A stretch of 64,000 nucleotides of DNA. Source: DASVRA01 sp036388855. GTDB taxonomy: Bacteria; Pseudomonadota; Alphaproteobacteria; Caulobacterales; Caulobacteraceae. The notes beneath the pieces are model-generated. The model was not told where the DNA came from. It ran no database searches and saw only the letters and a list, made by a program, of their open reading frames with translations. The stretch lies in contig DASVRA010000013.1 in the NCBI GenBank assembly GCA_036388855.1, positions 1 through 64,000 on the forward strand, written 5' to 3'. The first letter of the stretch is position 1, and every line of letters begins with the position of its first letter. The position numbers and the translations under genes are program-made. Below, one piece after another: positions 8,958 through 16,978 of this stretch.

Positions 8958-9599
8958 ATGACCAGACCTTCCCTCCCCCGCCGCCGGCTGCTCGGCCTCC
9001 TGTTCGGCGCGGCGCTTACCGCCGCCGCGCCCGCGGCCCTGGCGCAGGGCGGCCTGTCCGCCGACGACCAGGCGCTGGTGGCAAAGGCGCGCGCCTATCT
9101 CCAGGGCGTTGGCCAATTGCGCGGCCGCTTCACCCAGACCGACCCCGGGGGGCGCGTGTCCTCGGGCGAAATCTACATCGCGCGGCCGGGCAAGGCGCGC
9201 TTCGTCTACGATCCGCCCAAGGAGATGCTGATCGTCTCGGACGGGCGGCTGGTGTCGGTCTTCGACCGGCGGCTGAAGAGCTACAACCAATACCCGCTCG
9301 GGAAGACCCCGCTGTCGCTGTTCCTGGGTAAGGAAATCCGCCTGGACCGGGGCGTGGAGGTCACCGGCGTCACCCGCTTCGCGGGCGGCTTCGCCGTCAC
9401 CGCCCGCGACAGCAGGCGCGAGACGCGCGGGACCATCACCTTGACCTTCGCCGACGATCCCGTGCGCCTGACGGATTGGACGGTCACCGACGCCCAGAGC
9501 GCGCGCACCCGGGTGAAGCTTTCCGGCCTGCGCGCCGCTTCGGGGCTCGACCCGTCGCTGTTCGTGGTGAGGAATCCGCTGAGAACGGCGGGGCGCTAG
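8958..9599 (+). CDS. lolA: outer-membrane lipoprotein carrier protein LolA
   Basis: The periplasmic chaperone carries lipoproteins from the LolCDE complex to the outer membrane. The start at ATG 8958 opens a signal peptide (RRRLLGLLFGAALTAAAPAALAQ); the frame is open further upstream but overlaps the preceding gene. The mature part has the LolA fold signatures GRFTQTDPGGRVSSGEIYIARPG and FVYDPPKEMLIVSDG (about residues 50-100). The length of 213 is normal. LolB is not in the window. A candidate small RNA and a terminator follow before xth. Confidence 0.9.
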   Translation: MTRPSLPRRRLLGLLFGAALTAAAPAALAQGGLSADDQALVAKARAYLQGVGQLRGRFTQTDPGGRVSSGEIYIARPGKARFVYDPPKEMLIVSDGRLVSVFDRRLKSYNQYPLGKTPLSLFLGKEIRLDRGVEVTGVTRFAGGFAVTARDSRRETRGTITLTFADDPVRLTDWTVTDAQSARTRVKLSGLRAASGLDPSLFVVRNPLRTAGR

Positions 9600-9676
9600 C
9601 TGTCGCAAAGCCGTCACAGGGAAGCGTTCACGCACCTGTGCATTGACTCTTGGGGGAACCGTGGCAATTCTGCCAC

Positions 9677-9795
9677 GGAGGCTTCGGGCGCGCTGCCCGG
9701 CCTCCCGTGCCGGACCCTATCCCCTCCCGGCGGCGGCATGAGAGACCACCTCCTGAGCCCGGCCACCCACACGGTGCGCCGGGCCTCTTTTTGCG
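9677..9795 (+). ncRNA. candidate small RNA with CCUCC-rich loops
   Basis: The 226-base gap between lolA and xth holds a promoter-like pair (TTGACTC at 9643 and GGCAATTC at 9663-9670, 13-base spacing as in Caulobacter sigma-73 promoters) and ends in an intrinsic terminator. The transcript between would be about 120 nt. It shows CUCCC, CCCCUCCC and CCACCUCCUG in predicted single-stranded positions; for example the stem CCGGC/GCCGG at about 9698-9714 closes a CUCCCGU loop. A perfect 8-bp hairpin at 9659-9678 overlaps the promoter and start. CCUCC-loop RNAs are a known class of alphaproteobacterial small RNA. This call is inference from structure. Confidence 0.4.
9755..9795 (+). terminator. intrinsic terminator
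   Basis: GAG-CCCGGC-CACC (9755-9767) pairs with GGTG-C-GCCGGG-C-CTC (9773-9787) leaving small bulges, followed directly by TTTTT. It ends lolA transcription and/or the candidate small RNA upstream, 30 bases before xth. Confidence 0.65.
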
Positions 9796-9825
9796 CCGAC
9801 TCGCCTGAGCCCTTACCTCTCTCTC

Positions 9826-10632
9826 ATGCGCCTGCGCATCGCCACCTGGAACATCAATTCCGTGCGTCTGCGCGCCGAGCAGGTCGCCCGCTTCGTGCGC
9901 GAGCACGCGCCCGACGTGCTGTGCCTGCAGGAGATCAAGTGCCGCAGCGGCGAGTTCCCCGAGGCGGCTCTGGTCGATGCCGGCCTGCCCTACCTGAAGG
10001 TCAACGGCCAGAAGGGGTGGCACGGCGTCGCCATCGCCTCGCGCCTGCCGCTGGAGCCCGCCCCACCGCTCGATATCTGCCGTGAGGGCCACGCCCGCTG
10101 CGTCGCCGCCCTGGTCGCGGGGGTGGAGGTGCACAACTTCTACATCCCCGCCGGCGGCGATACGCCCGACCGCAAGGCCAATCCCAAGTTCGACCACAAG
10201 CTGGACTTCTACGAGAAGCTCACGGCGAAGATGGCCGCGCGCGACCCAAAGGACCCGCTGGTCGTCGCCGGCGATCTGAACGTGGCCCCGGGCGAGCACG
10301 ACGTCTGGAACCACAAGTATATGAGCAGAATCGTCAGCCACACGCCGGTCGAGGTGGAGGCGATGGAGCGGCTGAAGCGCTCCGCCGGCTTCATCGACCT
10401 GGTGCGCGAGGCGATCCCGGAGCCCCAGAAGCTGTTTTCATGGTGGAGCTACCGTGCGCTCGACTTCCGCAAGTCCAACCGTGGCCTGCGCCTCGACCAC
10501 CTCTGGATCACGCCAGGTCTGAAGGACGCCGCCTTCCGCCAGGGCGCCGTCGCCGCTCGGGTCCATGACGATGTGCGCGAATGGGAGCGGCCGAGCGATC
10601 ACGCGCCGGTGAGCGCGGACCTGGTTCTCTAA
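9826..10632 (+). CDS. xth: exodeoxyribonuclease III
   Basis: A class II AP endonuclease and 3'-5' exonuclease for base-excision repair. The 268-residue EEP-fold protein shows every catalytic block: IATWNINSVRLR (Asn near 9), LCLQEIK (metal-binding Glu), the Tyr/His region with YIPAGG, VAGDLNVAP (Asp/Asn pair), RGLRLDHLWIT and the terminal SDHAPV (catalytic His). It is convergent with cenR. The two stop codons overlap (TAA 10630-10632 against the opposite-strand TAG). Confidence 0.96.
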   Translation: MRLRIATWNINSVRLRAEQVARFVREHAPDVLCLQEIKCRSGEFPEAALVDAGLPYLKVNGQKGWHGVAIASRLPLEPAPPLDICREGHARCVAALVAGVEVHNFYIPAGGDTPDRKANPKFDHKLDFYEKLTAKMAARDPKDPLVVAGDLNVAPGEHDVWNHKYMSRIVSHTPVEVEAMERLKRSAGFIDLVREAIPEPQKLFSWWSYRALDFRKSNRGLRLDHLWITPGLKDAAFRQGAVAARVHDDVREWERPSDHAPVSADLVL

Positions 10633-11330
10633 GGCTGCAGCCGGTAGCCGCCCGCCTCCGTAAGCAGCAGTTTCGCGCCTGATGGATCCGGTTCGATCTT
10701 CTGGCGCAGGCGGTAGACGTGGGTTTCCAACGTGTGGGTGGTGACGCCGGCGTTATAGCCCCAGACCTCGGTGAGCAGCTCCTCGCGCGGCACCGGCTTG
10801 GGGCCAGCGCGGTAGAGGTAGCGCAGGATGCTGGTCTCCTTCTCGGTCAGCCGCACCTTGCGGCCCTTGGGGTCGAGCAGCAGCTTGGCCGCGGGGCGGA
10901 ATTCGTAGGGGCCGATGCGGAACACCGCGTCCTCGGACTGCTCGTGGGTCCGCAGCTGGGCCCGGATGCGCGCGAGCAGCACGGCGAAGCGGAACGGCTT
11001 GGTGACGTAGTCATTGGCCCCGGCGTCCAGGCCCGAGATGGTGTCGGAATCGGCCGAGGCGGCGGTGAGCATGATCACCGGTGTGGAGATCCCCGCCTCC
11101 CGGATGCGCCGGCAGGCCTCGCGCCCGTCCATCTGGGGCATGTCCACGTCGAACAGGATCAGGTCGGGCCGGTCCTCGCGCGCGCGGCGCACGCCCTCCG
11201 CGCCGTTCTCCGCCTGGATGGCGGCGAAGTCGGCCTCGAGCGCGATCTGTTCGGCCAGCGCCTCGCGCAGGTCGGCGTCGTCATCCACCACCAGGATCGT
11301 CTTGCGCGGGGCCATGGCGTCTAAATGCAT
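10629..11330 (-). CDS. cenR: OmpR/PhoB-family response regulator, CenR-like
   Basis: A two-component transcription regulator. The receiver domain (about 10-125) has the acidic pair VVDDDAD, the phospho-acceptor Asp in ILFDVDMPQMDG (residue 61) and the VTKPF lysine. The winged-helix DNA-binding domain follows (EKETSILRYLY, then TTHTLETHVYRLRQKIEPD). The GYNAGVTTHTLETH stretch is very close to Caulobacter CenR, an essential envelope regulator conserved in alphaproteobacteria. No histidine kinase is adjacent, as for CenR elsewhere. The start may be ATG 11330 or ATG 11315 (MAPRKTILVV). It follows yggS by 15 bases on the same strand. Confidence 0.75.
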   Translation of the reverse strand: MHLDAMAPRKTILVVDDDADLREALAEQIALEADFAAIQAENGAEGVRRAREDRPDLILFDVDMPQMDGREACRRIREAGISTPVIMLTAASADSDTISGLDAGANDYVTKPFRFAVLLARIRAQLRTHEQSEDAVFRIGPYEFRPAAKLLLDPKGRKVRLTEKETSILRYLYRAGPKPVPREELLTEVWGYNAGVTTHTLETHVYRLRQKIEPDPSGAKLLLTEAGGYRLQP

Positions 11331-11345
11331 TCGCGGCGGCTAAGC

Positions 11346-12029
11346 TCAACCCTGCGCCGGTTCGCGTGAACGCGGCCCGAATAGCGCCGAGCCCACGCGC
11401 ACGGAGGTGGCGCCGAAGCGCACCGCCGTCTCGAAATCAGCGCTCATGCCCATCGACAGCCGGGCGAGGCCGTTGCGAGCGGCGATCTTGGCCAGCAGCG
11501 CGAAGTGCGGCCCACCGGGTTCGGCCTCCGGCGGGATGCACATCAGGCCCTCGATCCGCAGCCCATAAGTCTCGCGGCAGAGGTCGATGAAGGCGTCGGC
11601 TTCGGAAGGCGCCACGCCAGCTTTCTGCGGCTCCGCACCCGTGTTGACCTGCACATAAAGCCGAAGCTCCCGGCCCTGCTTCTGGATCTCGGAGGCGAGC
11701 GTGCGCGCCAGCTTCTCCCTATCGAGCGTCTCAATCACGTCGAAGAAAGCGACCGCTTCGGCGGTCTTGTTGGTCTGCAGCGGCCCGATCAGGCGCAGTT
11801 CAACCTCAGGCCGCCGCTCCGCCCAGCGCGCCCGCGCCTCCTGCACCCGGTTTTCGCCGAAGACGCGCTGGCCTGCTCCGAGCAGGGCCTCGACACGGGG
11901 CCACGGCTGCTGCTTGGAGACGGCGACCAGGGTCACTTCCTCCGCCCGCCGTCCGGCCGCGTCGGCCGCCTGGGCGATGCGGCCTAGGATGTCGGCGCGA
12001 GCGGCGGCTGGATCATCGGGAGGCGCCAT
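11346..12029 (-). CDS. yggS: YggS-family pyridoxal-phosphate homeostasis protein
   Basis: A cytosolic PLP-binding protein that helps maintain free B6 vitamers. The single TIM-barrel resembles alanine racemase domain 1. Motifs are VTLVAVSKQQPW (PLP-lysine strand), GQRVFGENRVQEA, LIGPLQTNKT, and the C-terminal SMGMSADFETAVRFGATSVR. The start at ATG 12029 is chosen because the longer frame adds a non-conserved tail and would run through the neighbour. The ATG shares two bases with the divergent ThiE-like gene start (CATG at 12027-12030), so the promoters of each gene must lie inside the other's coding region. Confidence 0.93.
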   Translation of the reverse strand: MAPPDDPAAARADILGRIAQAADAAGRRAEEVTLVAVSKQQPWPRVEALLGAGQRVFGENRVQEARARWAERRPEVELRLIGPLQTNKTAEAVAFFDVIETLDREKLARTLASEIQKQGRELRLYVQVNTGAEPQKAGVAPSEADAFIDLCRETYGLRIEGLMCIPPEAEPGGPHFALLAKIAARNGLARLSMGMSADFETAVRFGATSVRVGSALFGPRSREPAQG

Positions 12030-12660
12030 GACGGCGGACTTAGCACGGCAGGCGGCGCTGCACCGCATCGCGGAGCGGCTGCACGGCAGCGCGCTAGTCC
12101 GGTACCCGCAAGCCGCGGCGCTGCCGCCGCTCGTGCTGATGACCGACCCTGCGCGCGTGCCTGACCCGGTGGCGGCGGCGGGACGGCTGCCGCCCGGTTC
12201 AGGCGTCGTCTACCGTGCGTTCGGAGCCTCCGGCGCGGAGGAGACCGCACGAGCCCTTGCCGAGGTCGCGCGGCGCAAGGGACTGGTCTTGCTGGTGGGC
12301 CTGGATTGGCGGCTGGCGCGGCGGGTGGGCGCGCGCGGCGTGCACCTGCCTGAGCGGCTGGCGCACCGCGCCCGGGCCGTCCGCTCCGCTTGGCCCAGCG
12401 CTCTGATCACCGCCGCCGCCCACTCCCGCTCCGGGCTCGCGCGGGCGGCGAGGTACGGCGCGGACGCCGCCTTCCTCTCGCTGGTGTTCCCGAGCGCCAG
12501 CCCGTCGGCGGCCGAATCGTTGGGTCCTCTCCGGTTCGCCGCCATGGCGCGCGCGGCCGCCTTGCCGGTGTATGCGCTGGGCGGCGTCGATGAAAAAAAC
12601 GCCCCGGCGCTGGTGCGCTCGGGGGCGGTGGGGCTGGCTGCGGTCGGGGCGCTCGCCTAG
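12028..12660 (+). CDS. ThiE/TenI-like thiamine-phosphate synthase family protein
   Basis: A 210-residue TIM-barrel of the thiamine phosphate synthase/TenI superfamily. It keeps the strand GARGVHLPER, the AAHSRSGLARAARYGADAAFLSLVF segment where ThiE has HS....A...GADY, and the phosphate-loop end YALGGVDEKNAPALVRSGAVGLAAVGAL. The ThiE loop G-P-x-F-x-T-x-T-K is replaced by SLVFPSASPS, so true TMP synthase activity is doubtful and a TenI-like or divergent role is possible. The start ATG 12028 overlaps the yggS start. The gene ends in a stop shared with the opposite NtrZ-like gene (CTAG). Confidence 0.72.
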   Translation: MTADLARQAALHRIAERLHGSALVRYPQAAALPPLVLMTDPARVPDPVAAAGRLPPGSGVVYRAFGASGAEETARALAEVARRKGLVLLVGLDWRLARRVGARGVHLPERLAHRARAVRSAWPSALITAAAHSRSGLARAARYGADAAFLSLVFPSASPSAAESLGPLRFAAMARAAALPVYALGGVDEKNAPALVRSGAVGLAAVGALA

Positions 12661-13055
12661 AACTTGAAGGCCGTCTCCAGCTTGACCCTCGGCGCGCGCT
12701 CGCGCGGCGCGAGGCCGTTGCCCTCGCTGTTCTGGTCGCGCACGCTGACGCCGCCGCCGACGCGCAGGCCCGGCGTCACCTTGTAGTAGGCGCCTGCTCC
12801 GGCCTCGTTCCAGCCCATGTCGCGCAGTTGGCTGCGCTCGACATCGAGCTTCAGGCCCCACTTGCCCTTCTTAGCATCCCATTCCAGCGAGCGGGCGCTG
12901 CGCTGCGGGCCCCACTGGTTCAGGTCGCGGGTGAAGGCCTCGCGGCCGGTGAAGCTGGCGCCCGGAGCCGCCTTGGTTTCGGCGTGCGCGGCGGAAGCGG
13001 CCATCCCCATGAGGATCGCCGCCGCCAAGCCCGCCGAGGTCAGTCCCCTGGACAT
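12657..13055 (-). CDS. ntrZ: NtrZ-like small periplasmic regulatory protein
   Basis: A 132-residue exported protein. The signal peptide (LTSAGLAAAILMGMAASAAHAE) is followed by a mature domain of about 105 residues containing WDAKKGKWGLKLDVER, GAYYKVTPGLRVGGGVSV and the ending RVKLETAFKF. This pattern matches the Caulobacterales NtrZ family. In Caulobacter, NtrZ is a periplasmic protein reported to restrain the phosphatase activity of the sensor NtrY on NtrX. The assignment is from memory of the family, not a search. The short beta-rich mature part ending in Phe could instead belong to a small outer-membrane-like protein. No ntrY or ntrX is in the window. Confidence 0.5.
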   Translation of the reverse strand: MSRGLTSAGLAAAILMGMAASAAHAETKAAPGASFTGREAFTRDLNQWGPQRSARSLEWDAKKGKWGLKLDVERSQLRDMGWNEAGAGAYYKVTPGLRVGGGVSVRDQNSEGNGLAPRERAPRVKLETAFKF

Positions 13056-13309
13056 CGACCCTTACTACTTGCCCCTTTAGCCCCAGAATGCCCGTGACGG
13101 ACGGAAGTTGCGCCCGCCGCGGACGGCTTGGTGCCGATTAAAGACCGCCTCTCGTGGGGGTCAACCGGGCCGCTGCATTCGGTGGGAGTCTGTGGCCCCC
13201 GCGCCACGTCCACTTGCGGGTTGGTCGGCGGCTTTTCATGCTGTAAGCGGCGTGGCGGGCGTGAACGCCGCCTTTGGGGCGGCGGCAAAGGCGTTTGGAG
13301 CGGAATAGC

Positions 13310-13771
13310 ATGACGTCGAAGCGTGTCATCACTCTGGCGGCGGCCGCGATTCTTGCGGCCGGACTCGCCGGCTGCGGCACGGTGCGCCGGGTTCTGCCCG
13401 GCGGCGGCGAGCGCGAGGCGGCGGCGCCCGCGGGCCCGACGCCGACCATAGGAGTGAACGGCTACCTCTGGCGCGCCACGCTGGACACCCTGGCGTTCAT
13501 GCCGATGGCCAGCGCCGACCCGTGGGGCGGAACGGTGATCACCGACTGGTATTCCAGCCCGGAGAAGCCGGACGAGCGGTTCAAGGCCACCGTCTACATC
13601 CTCGACACGCGGCTGCGGGCGGACGGGCTGAAGGTGGCGATCAGCAAGCAGCTGCGCGCGCCGGACGGCTCCTGGCAGCCGGCGGCGGCTTCCCCCCAGA
13701 CCGAGCAGGACATCCAGAACGCCATCCTGACCCGGGCGCGCCAGCTGCGCCTGTCCAACGTCAACGGCTAA
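13310..13771 (+). CDS. DUF3576 lipoprotein
   Basis: A 153-residue envelope protein with a lipoprotein signal: VITLAAAAILAAGLAGC, lipobox LAGC. Residues about 45-150 form a DUF3576 domain (GVNGYLWRATLDTLAFMP, then DPWGGTVITDWY and the ILTRARQLRLS end). Function is unknown; the family is almost confined to alphaproteobacteria and usually sits next to leuS, as here (18 bases upstream of leuS). The start at ATG 13310 directly opens the signal peptide; the frame extends upstream without support. Confidence 0.85.
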   Translation: MTSKRVITLAAAAILAAGLAGCGTVRRVLPGGGEREAAAPAGPTPTIGVNGYLWRATLDTLAFMPMASADPWGGTVITDWYSSPEKPDERFKATVYILDTRLRADGLKVAISKQLRAPDGSWQPAAASPQTEQDIQNAILTRARQLRLSNVNG

Positions 13772-13789
13772 GGTCCGGCCCCGCCCTTC

Positions 13790-16381
13790 ATGGCCCGCTA
13801 CAATCCGAAGCAGGTCGAACCCAAATGGCGCGCCGCTTGGGACGCGGCCGGCGTTTTCCGCGCGCGCGGGCCGGAGGAGTCCGGCGGCAAGCCGAAATAC
13901 TACGCGCTGGAGATGTTCCCCTACCCCTCGGGGCGCATCCACATGGGCCACGTGCGCAACTACGCCATGGGGGACGTGGTCGCGCGGTTCATGCGCGCCA
14001 AGGGCCACGAGGTGCTCCACCCGATGGGCTGGGACGCCTTCGGCATGCCGGCCGAGAACGCGGCGATGGAGCGCGGGGTCCATCCCAAGGCCTGGACCTA
14101 CGAAAACATCGCCGCCATGCGCGGACAGCTGCAGGCGCTGGGCCTGTCGCTCGACTGGTCGCGCGAGTTCGCCACCTGCGACCCCGAATACTACGGCAAG
14201 CAGCAGCAGTGGTTCATCGAGCTGTGGAAGGCGGGCCTGGTCTACCGCAAGGAGGGCGTGGTCAACTGGGACCCGGTCGACCAGACGGTGCTGGCCAACG
14301 AGCAGGTGATCGACGGGCGCGGCTGGCGCTCGGGCGCCCTGGTCGAGAAGCGCGAGCTGACCCAGTGGTTCCTGCGCATTACCGACTACGCCGAGGAGCT
14401 GCTGGAGGGCCTGAAAGGCCTCGACCGCTGGCCCGACAAGGTCCGGCTGATGCAGGAGAACTGGATCGGCAAGTCGCGCGGCCTGCGCCTGCGCTTCGAC
14501 TTCGCGCCGCGAGCCGACGCGGCCTTCGGCGAGGGCGTGGAGGTCTACACCACCCGCCCCGACACCCTCTATGGCGCGAGCTTCGTCGCCGTGGCCCCCG
14601 ACCATCCGCTGGCCGAGGCGCTCGCCGCCCGCGATCCGCGCGTGGCCGAGTTCATCACAGAGGTCCGCAAGGGCGGAACCTCCGAAGCCGAGATCGAGGC
14701 GGCGGAGAAGGTGGGCTTCGACACCGGGCTGGAGGTCGTCCACCCATTCGACCCCGAGTGGCGCCTGCCGGTGTGGATCGCGAACTTCATCCTGATGCAC
14801 TACGGCACGGGCGCCATCTTCGGCTGCCCGGCGCACGACCAGCGTGACCTCGACTTCTGCCGCAAGTACGGCCTGCCGGTGAAGCCGGTGGTGCTGCCGG
14901 AGGGCGCCGACCCAGAAACCTTCGGCGTGGCCGCCGAGGCCTACACCGCCCCCGGCCGCATCTATCATTCCGAATTCCTGGACGGCCTGCCGGTGGACGA
15001 GGCGATCGCCGCCGCCGTCGCCCGCGTCGAGGCCGACGGGCGCGGCGAGGGCGCCACCGTTTATCGCCTGCGCGACTGGGGCGTTTCGCGCCAGCGCTAC
15101 TGGGGCTGCCCCATCCCGTTCGTCCACTGCGAGGCTTGCGGCCCCCAGCCCGTGCCAGAGGGCCAGCTCCCGGTCGTCCTGCCCGAGGACGTGAGTTTCG
15201 ACCGTCCCGGCAATCCGCTGCTCCGCCACCCCACCTGGCGCGACGGGGCCTGCCCGAACTGCGGCGGCAAGGCCCTGCGCGAGACCGACACGCTCGACAC
15301 CTTCGTCGACTCCTCCTGGTACTTCGCCCGCTTCACCAACCCCCACGCGGACGAGCCCATCGACAAGGCCGCCGCCGACCACTGGCTGCCGGTCGACCAG
15401 TACATCGGCGGGGTCGAGCACGCGGTGCTGCACCTGCTCTACGCCCGCTTCATCTCCCGCGCATTGACCGATCAAGGGCTCCTGTCGGTTCGGGAGCCGT
15501 TCGCCGGCCTGTTCACCCAGGGCATGCTCACGCACGAGACCTACCGCTCGACCGCCGACGGCCGCTGGCTCGCGCCCGACGAGGTGGAGTTCCGCGATGG
15601 GCGCATGGTCGAGGCGGTCAGCGGCCAGCCGGTCGAGCTAGGCGGCATTGAGAAGATGTCGAAGTCGAAGAAGAACGTGGTGTCGCCCGAAGCCATGACC
15701 GAGGCTTACGGCGTGGACGCCTGCCGGCTGTTCCTGATGAGCGACTCGCCGCCCGAGCGGGACGTGCAATGGACCACCGGCGGCGTCGAAGGCGCCTCCC
15801 GCTTCGTCAGCCGTGTCTGGGCCGAGTTCGACAGTCAGCCGCAGGGGCCCCACGAGGGTGATCCCGCCTCCGACCCAGGCGCGCTTGAGCTGCTGCGGAC
15901 CACCCACCGCACGATCAAGGCCGTGACCGAGTCGATCGAGGGCTTCCGCTTCAACTCCGGCATTGCCCGGCTCTACGAGTTCCTGAACGCGCTGCGCGCC
16001 GCGCCGGCCGAAGGCGCTTCCCCGGCCCTGCTGGCGGCGCGCGCGGAGGCGCTTTCCGCCATGGCGCGGCTGATCGGGCCGTTCACGCCGCACCTGGCGG
16101 AGGAGAGCTGGGCGCGGCTCGGCGGCGAAGGCATGGTGGTGGAGGCGCCCTGGCCGGCGTATGAACCGGCGCTCGCGGAGGACGACACCGTCGTGTTGCC
16201 CATCCAAGTCAACGGCAAACGGCGAGACGAACTCGTTGTCGCCAAGGGCGCGGCGAAGGATGTTGTGGAGCAGGCCGCCACGGCGAATGCCGCGGTCCAG
16301 GCTTATTTGACCTCAAACAACCTCTCGATCACCAAGGTGATTGTGGTGCCAAACCGCATCGTCAACATCGTGGCGGGATGA
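13790..16381 (+). CDS. leuS: leucyl-tRNA synthetase
   Basis: A class I aminoacyl-tRNA synthetase charging tRNA-Leu. The 863-residue length is normal. The HIGH motif is in FPYPSGRIHMGHVRNY (about 45-60), the CP1 editing domain is inserted (TTRPDTLYGASFV, HYGTGAIFGCPAHDQRD), a zinc-ribbon type insertion has CEACGPQP and CPNCGG, and KMSKS is present as EKMSKSKKNV (about residue 625). The anticodon-binding region and C-terminal domain follow. lptE starts 4 bases after the stop, so leuS-lptE-holA probably form one transcript, as in other alphaproteobacteria. Confidence 0.98.
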   Translation: MARYNPKQVEPKWRAAWDAAGVFRARGPEESGGKPKYYALEMFPYPSGRIHMGHVRNYAMGDVVARFMRAKGHEVLHPMGWDAFGMPAENAAMERGVHPKAWTYENIAAMRGQLQALGLSLDWSREFATCDPEYYGKQQQWFIELWKAGLVYRKEGVVNWDPVDQTVLANEQVIDGRGWRSGALVEKRELTQWFLRITDYAEELLEGLKGLDRWPDKVRLMQENWIGKSRGLRLRFDFAPRADAAFGEGVEVYTTRPDTLYGASFVAVAPDHPLAEALAARDPRVAEFITEVRKGGTSEAEIEAAEKVGFDTGLEVVHPFDPEWRLPVWIANFILMHYGTGAIFGCPAHDQRDLDFCRKYGLPVKPVVLPEGADPETFGVAAEAYTAPGRIYHSEFLDGLPVDEAIAAAVARVEADGRGEGATVYRLRDWGVSRQRYWGCPIPFVHCEACGPQPVPEGQLPVVLPEDVSFDRPGNPLLRHPTWRDGACPNCGGKALRETDTLDTFVDSSWYFARFTNPHADEPIDKAAADHWLPVDQYIGGVEHAVLHLLYARFISRALTDQGLLSVREPFAGLFTQGMLTHETYRSTADGRWLAPDEVEFRDGRMVEAVSGQPVELGGIEKMSKSKKNVVSPEAMTEAYGVDACRLFLMSDSPPERDVQWTTGGVEGASRFVSRVWAEFDSQPQGPHEGDPASDPGALELLRTTHRTIKAVTESIEGFRFNSGIARLYEFLNALRAAPAEGASPALLAARAEALSAMARLIGPFTPHLAEESWARLGGEGMVVEAPWPAYEPALAEDDTVVLPIQVNGKRRDELVVAKGAAKDVVEQAATANAAVQAYLTSNNLSITKVIVVPNRIVNIVAG

Positions 16382-16385
16382 GGTG

Positions 16386-16910
16386 ATGCCCGCCCGCGCC
16401 CTGACCGCCGCCCTCCTCGCCGCAACGGCGATCGCCCTCTCAGCCTGCGGCTTCACCCCACTTTACGCCACTCCCGGGGTCACCCCGAACCTAGCCTCCA
16501 TCGAGGTGGTCACGCCGGAGGGCCGCACGGGACACCTGCTGGCCGAGCAGTTGCGCGAGGAGTTGGCGGTCGGCGCCGAACGCGCGCCCGCCTATCGCCT
16601 GAACCTGGCGGTGGACGAGAAACGTTACGCGCGCGGCCTGCAGGTCGAGGACGTGGCCAGCTGGTACGAACTGTCGGTGCGGGTCAGCTACAGCCTGGTC
16701 GAAATCGCCACCGGCCAGACCGTCGCGGCAGGTGTGGCGCCGGTCAGCGTCAGCTACAACGCCGTGCGTGACCCCTACGCTGGCATCACCGCCCAGCAGG
16801 ACGGCCAGGAACGCGCCGCGCGCGAAGCGGCCACCCGCCTGCGGCTGGAACTGTCGCGTTACTTTGCCAGCCGTGGTGCGGAACCTCGCCCTTCAACAGG
16901 CTCAGGGTGA
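16386..16910 (+). CDS. lptE: LPS-assembly lipoprotein LptE, C-terminus formed by a palindromic repeat
   Basis: An outer-membrane lipoprotein that plugs LptD and helps insert lipopolysaccharide. The signal peptide ends in the lipobox LSAC, followed by GFTPLYATPGV, the typical alphaproteobacterial LptE opening. The domain continues to about residue 160 (RDPYAGITAQQDGQERAAREAA). The last residues RPSTGSG and the stop codon are encoded by one arm of an intergenic palindrome (16889-16912), so the native end of the gene was replaced or extended when the repeat arrived. This ending is typical of genes that read into this repeat. The start at ATG 16386 is just after the leuS stop. Confidence 0.88.
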   Translation: MPARALTAALLAATAIALSACGFTPLYATPGVTPNLASIEVVTPEGRTGHLLAEQLREELAVGAERAPAYRLNLAVDEKRYARGLQVEDVASWYELSVRVSYSLVEIATGQTVAAGVAPVSVSYNAVRDPYAGITAQQDGQERAAREAATRLRLELSRYFASRGAEPRPSTGSG

Positions 16911-16963
16911 GGTTCCTTGTTGGCGAGGCCTATAAGCAGCCCTCATCCTGAGCCTGTCGAAGG
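16889..16963. repeat. palindromic intergenic repeat (REP-like) between lptE and holA
   Basis: Two inverted arms, CCTTCAACAGGCTCAGGGTG at 16890-16909 with AGG following, and its near-complement CCTCATCCTGAGCCTGTCGA at 16941-16960 followed by AGG. They are separated by a 28-base spacer and differ at about two positions. The sequence resembles the dispersed TTCGACAGGCTCAGG repeat common in many proteobacterial genomes. One arm encodes the LptE C-terminus; the other ends 15 bases before the holA start. Only this copy is seen in the window. Confidence 0.8.
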
Positions 16964-16978
16964 ACAAGGGCGGCCCCT

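Noticed and set aside
13040..15535. 831-codon minus frame opposite leuS
   Set aside because: Shadow of leuS (HIGH and KMSKS motifs are on the plus strand).
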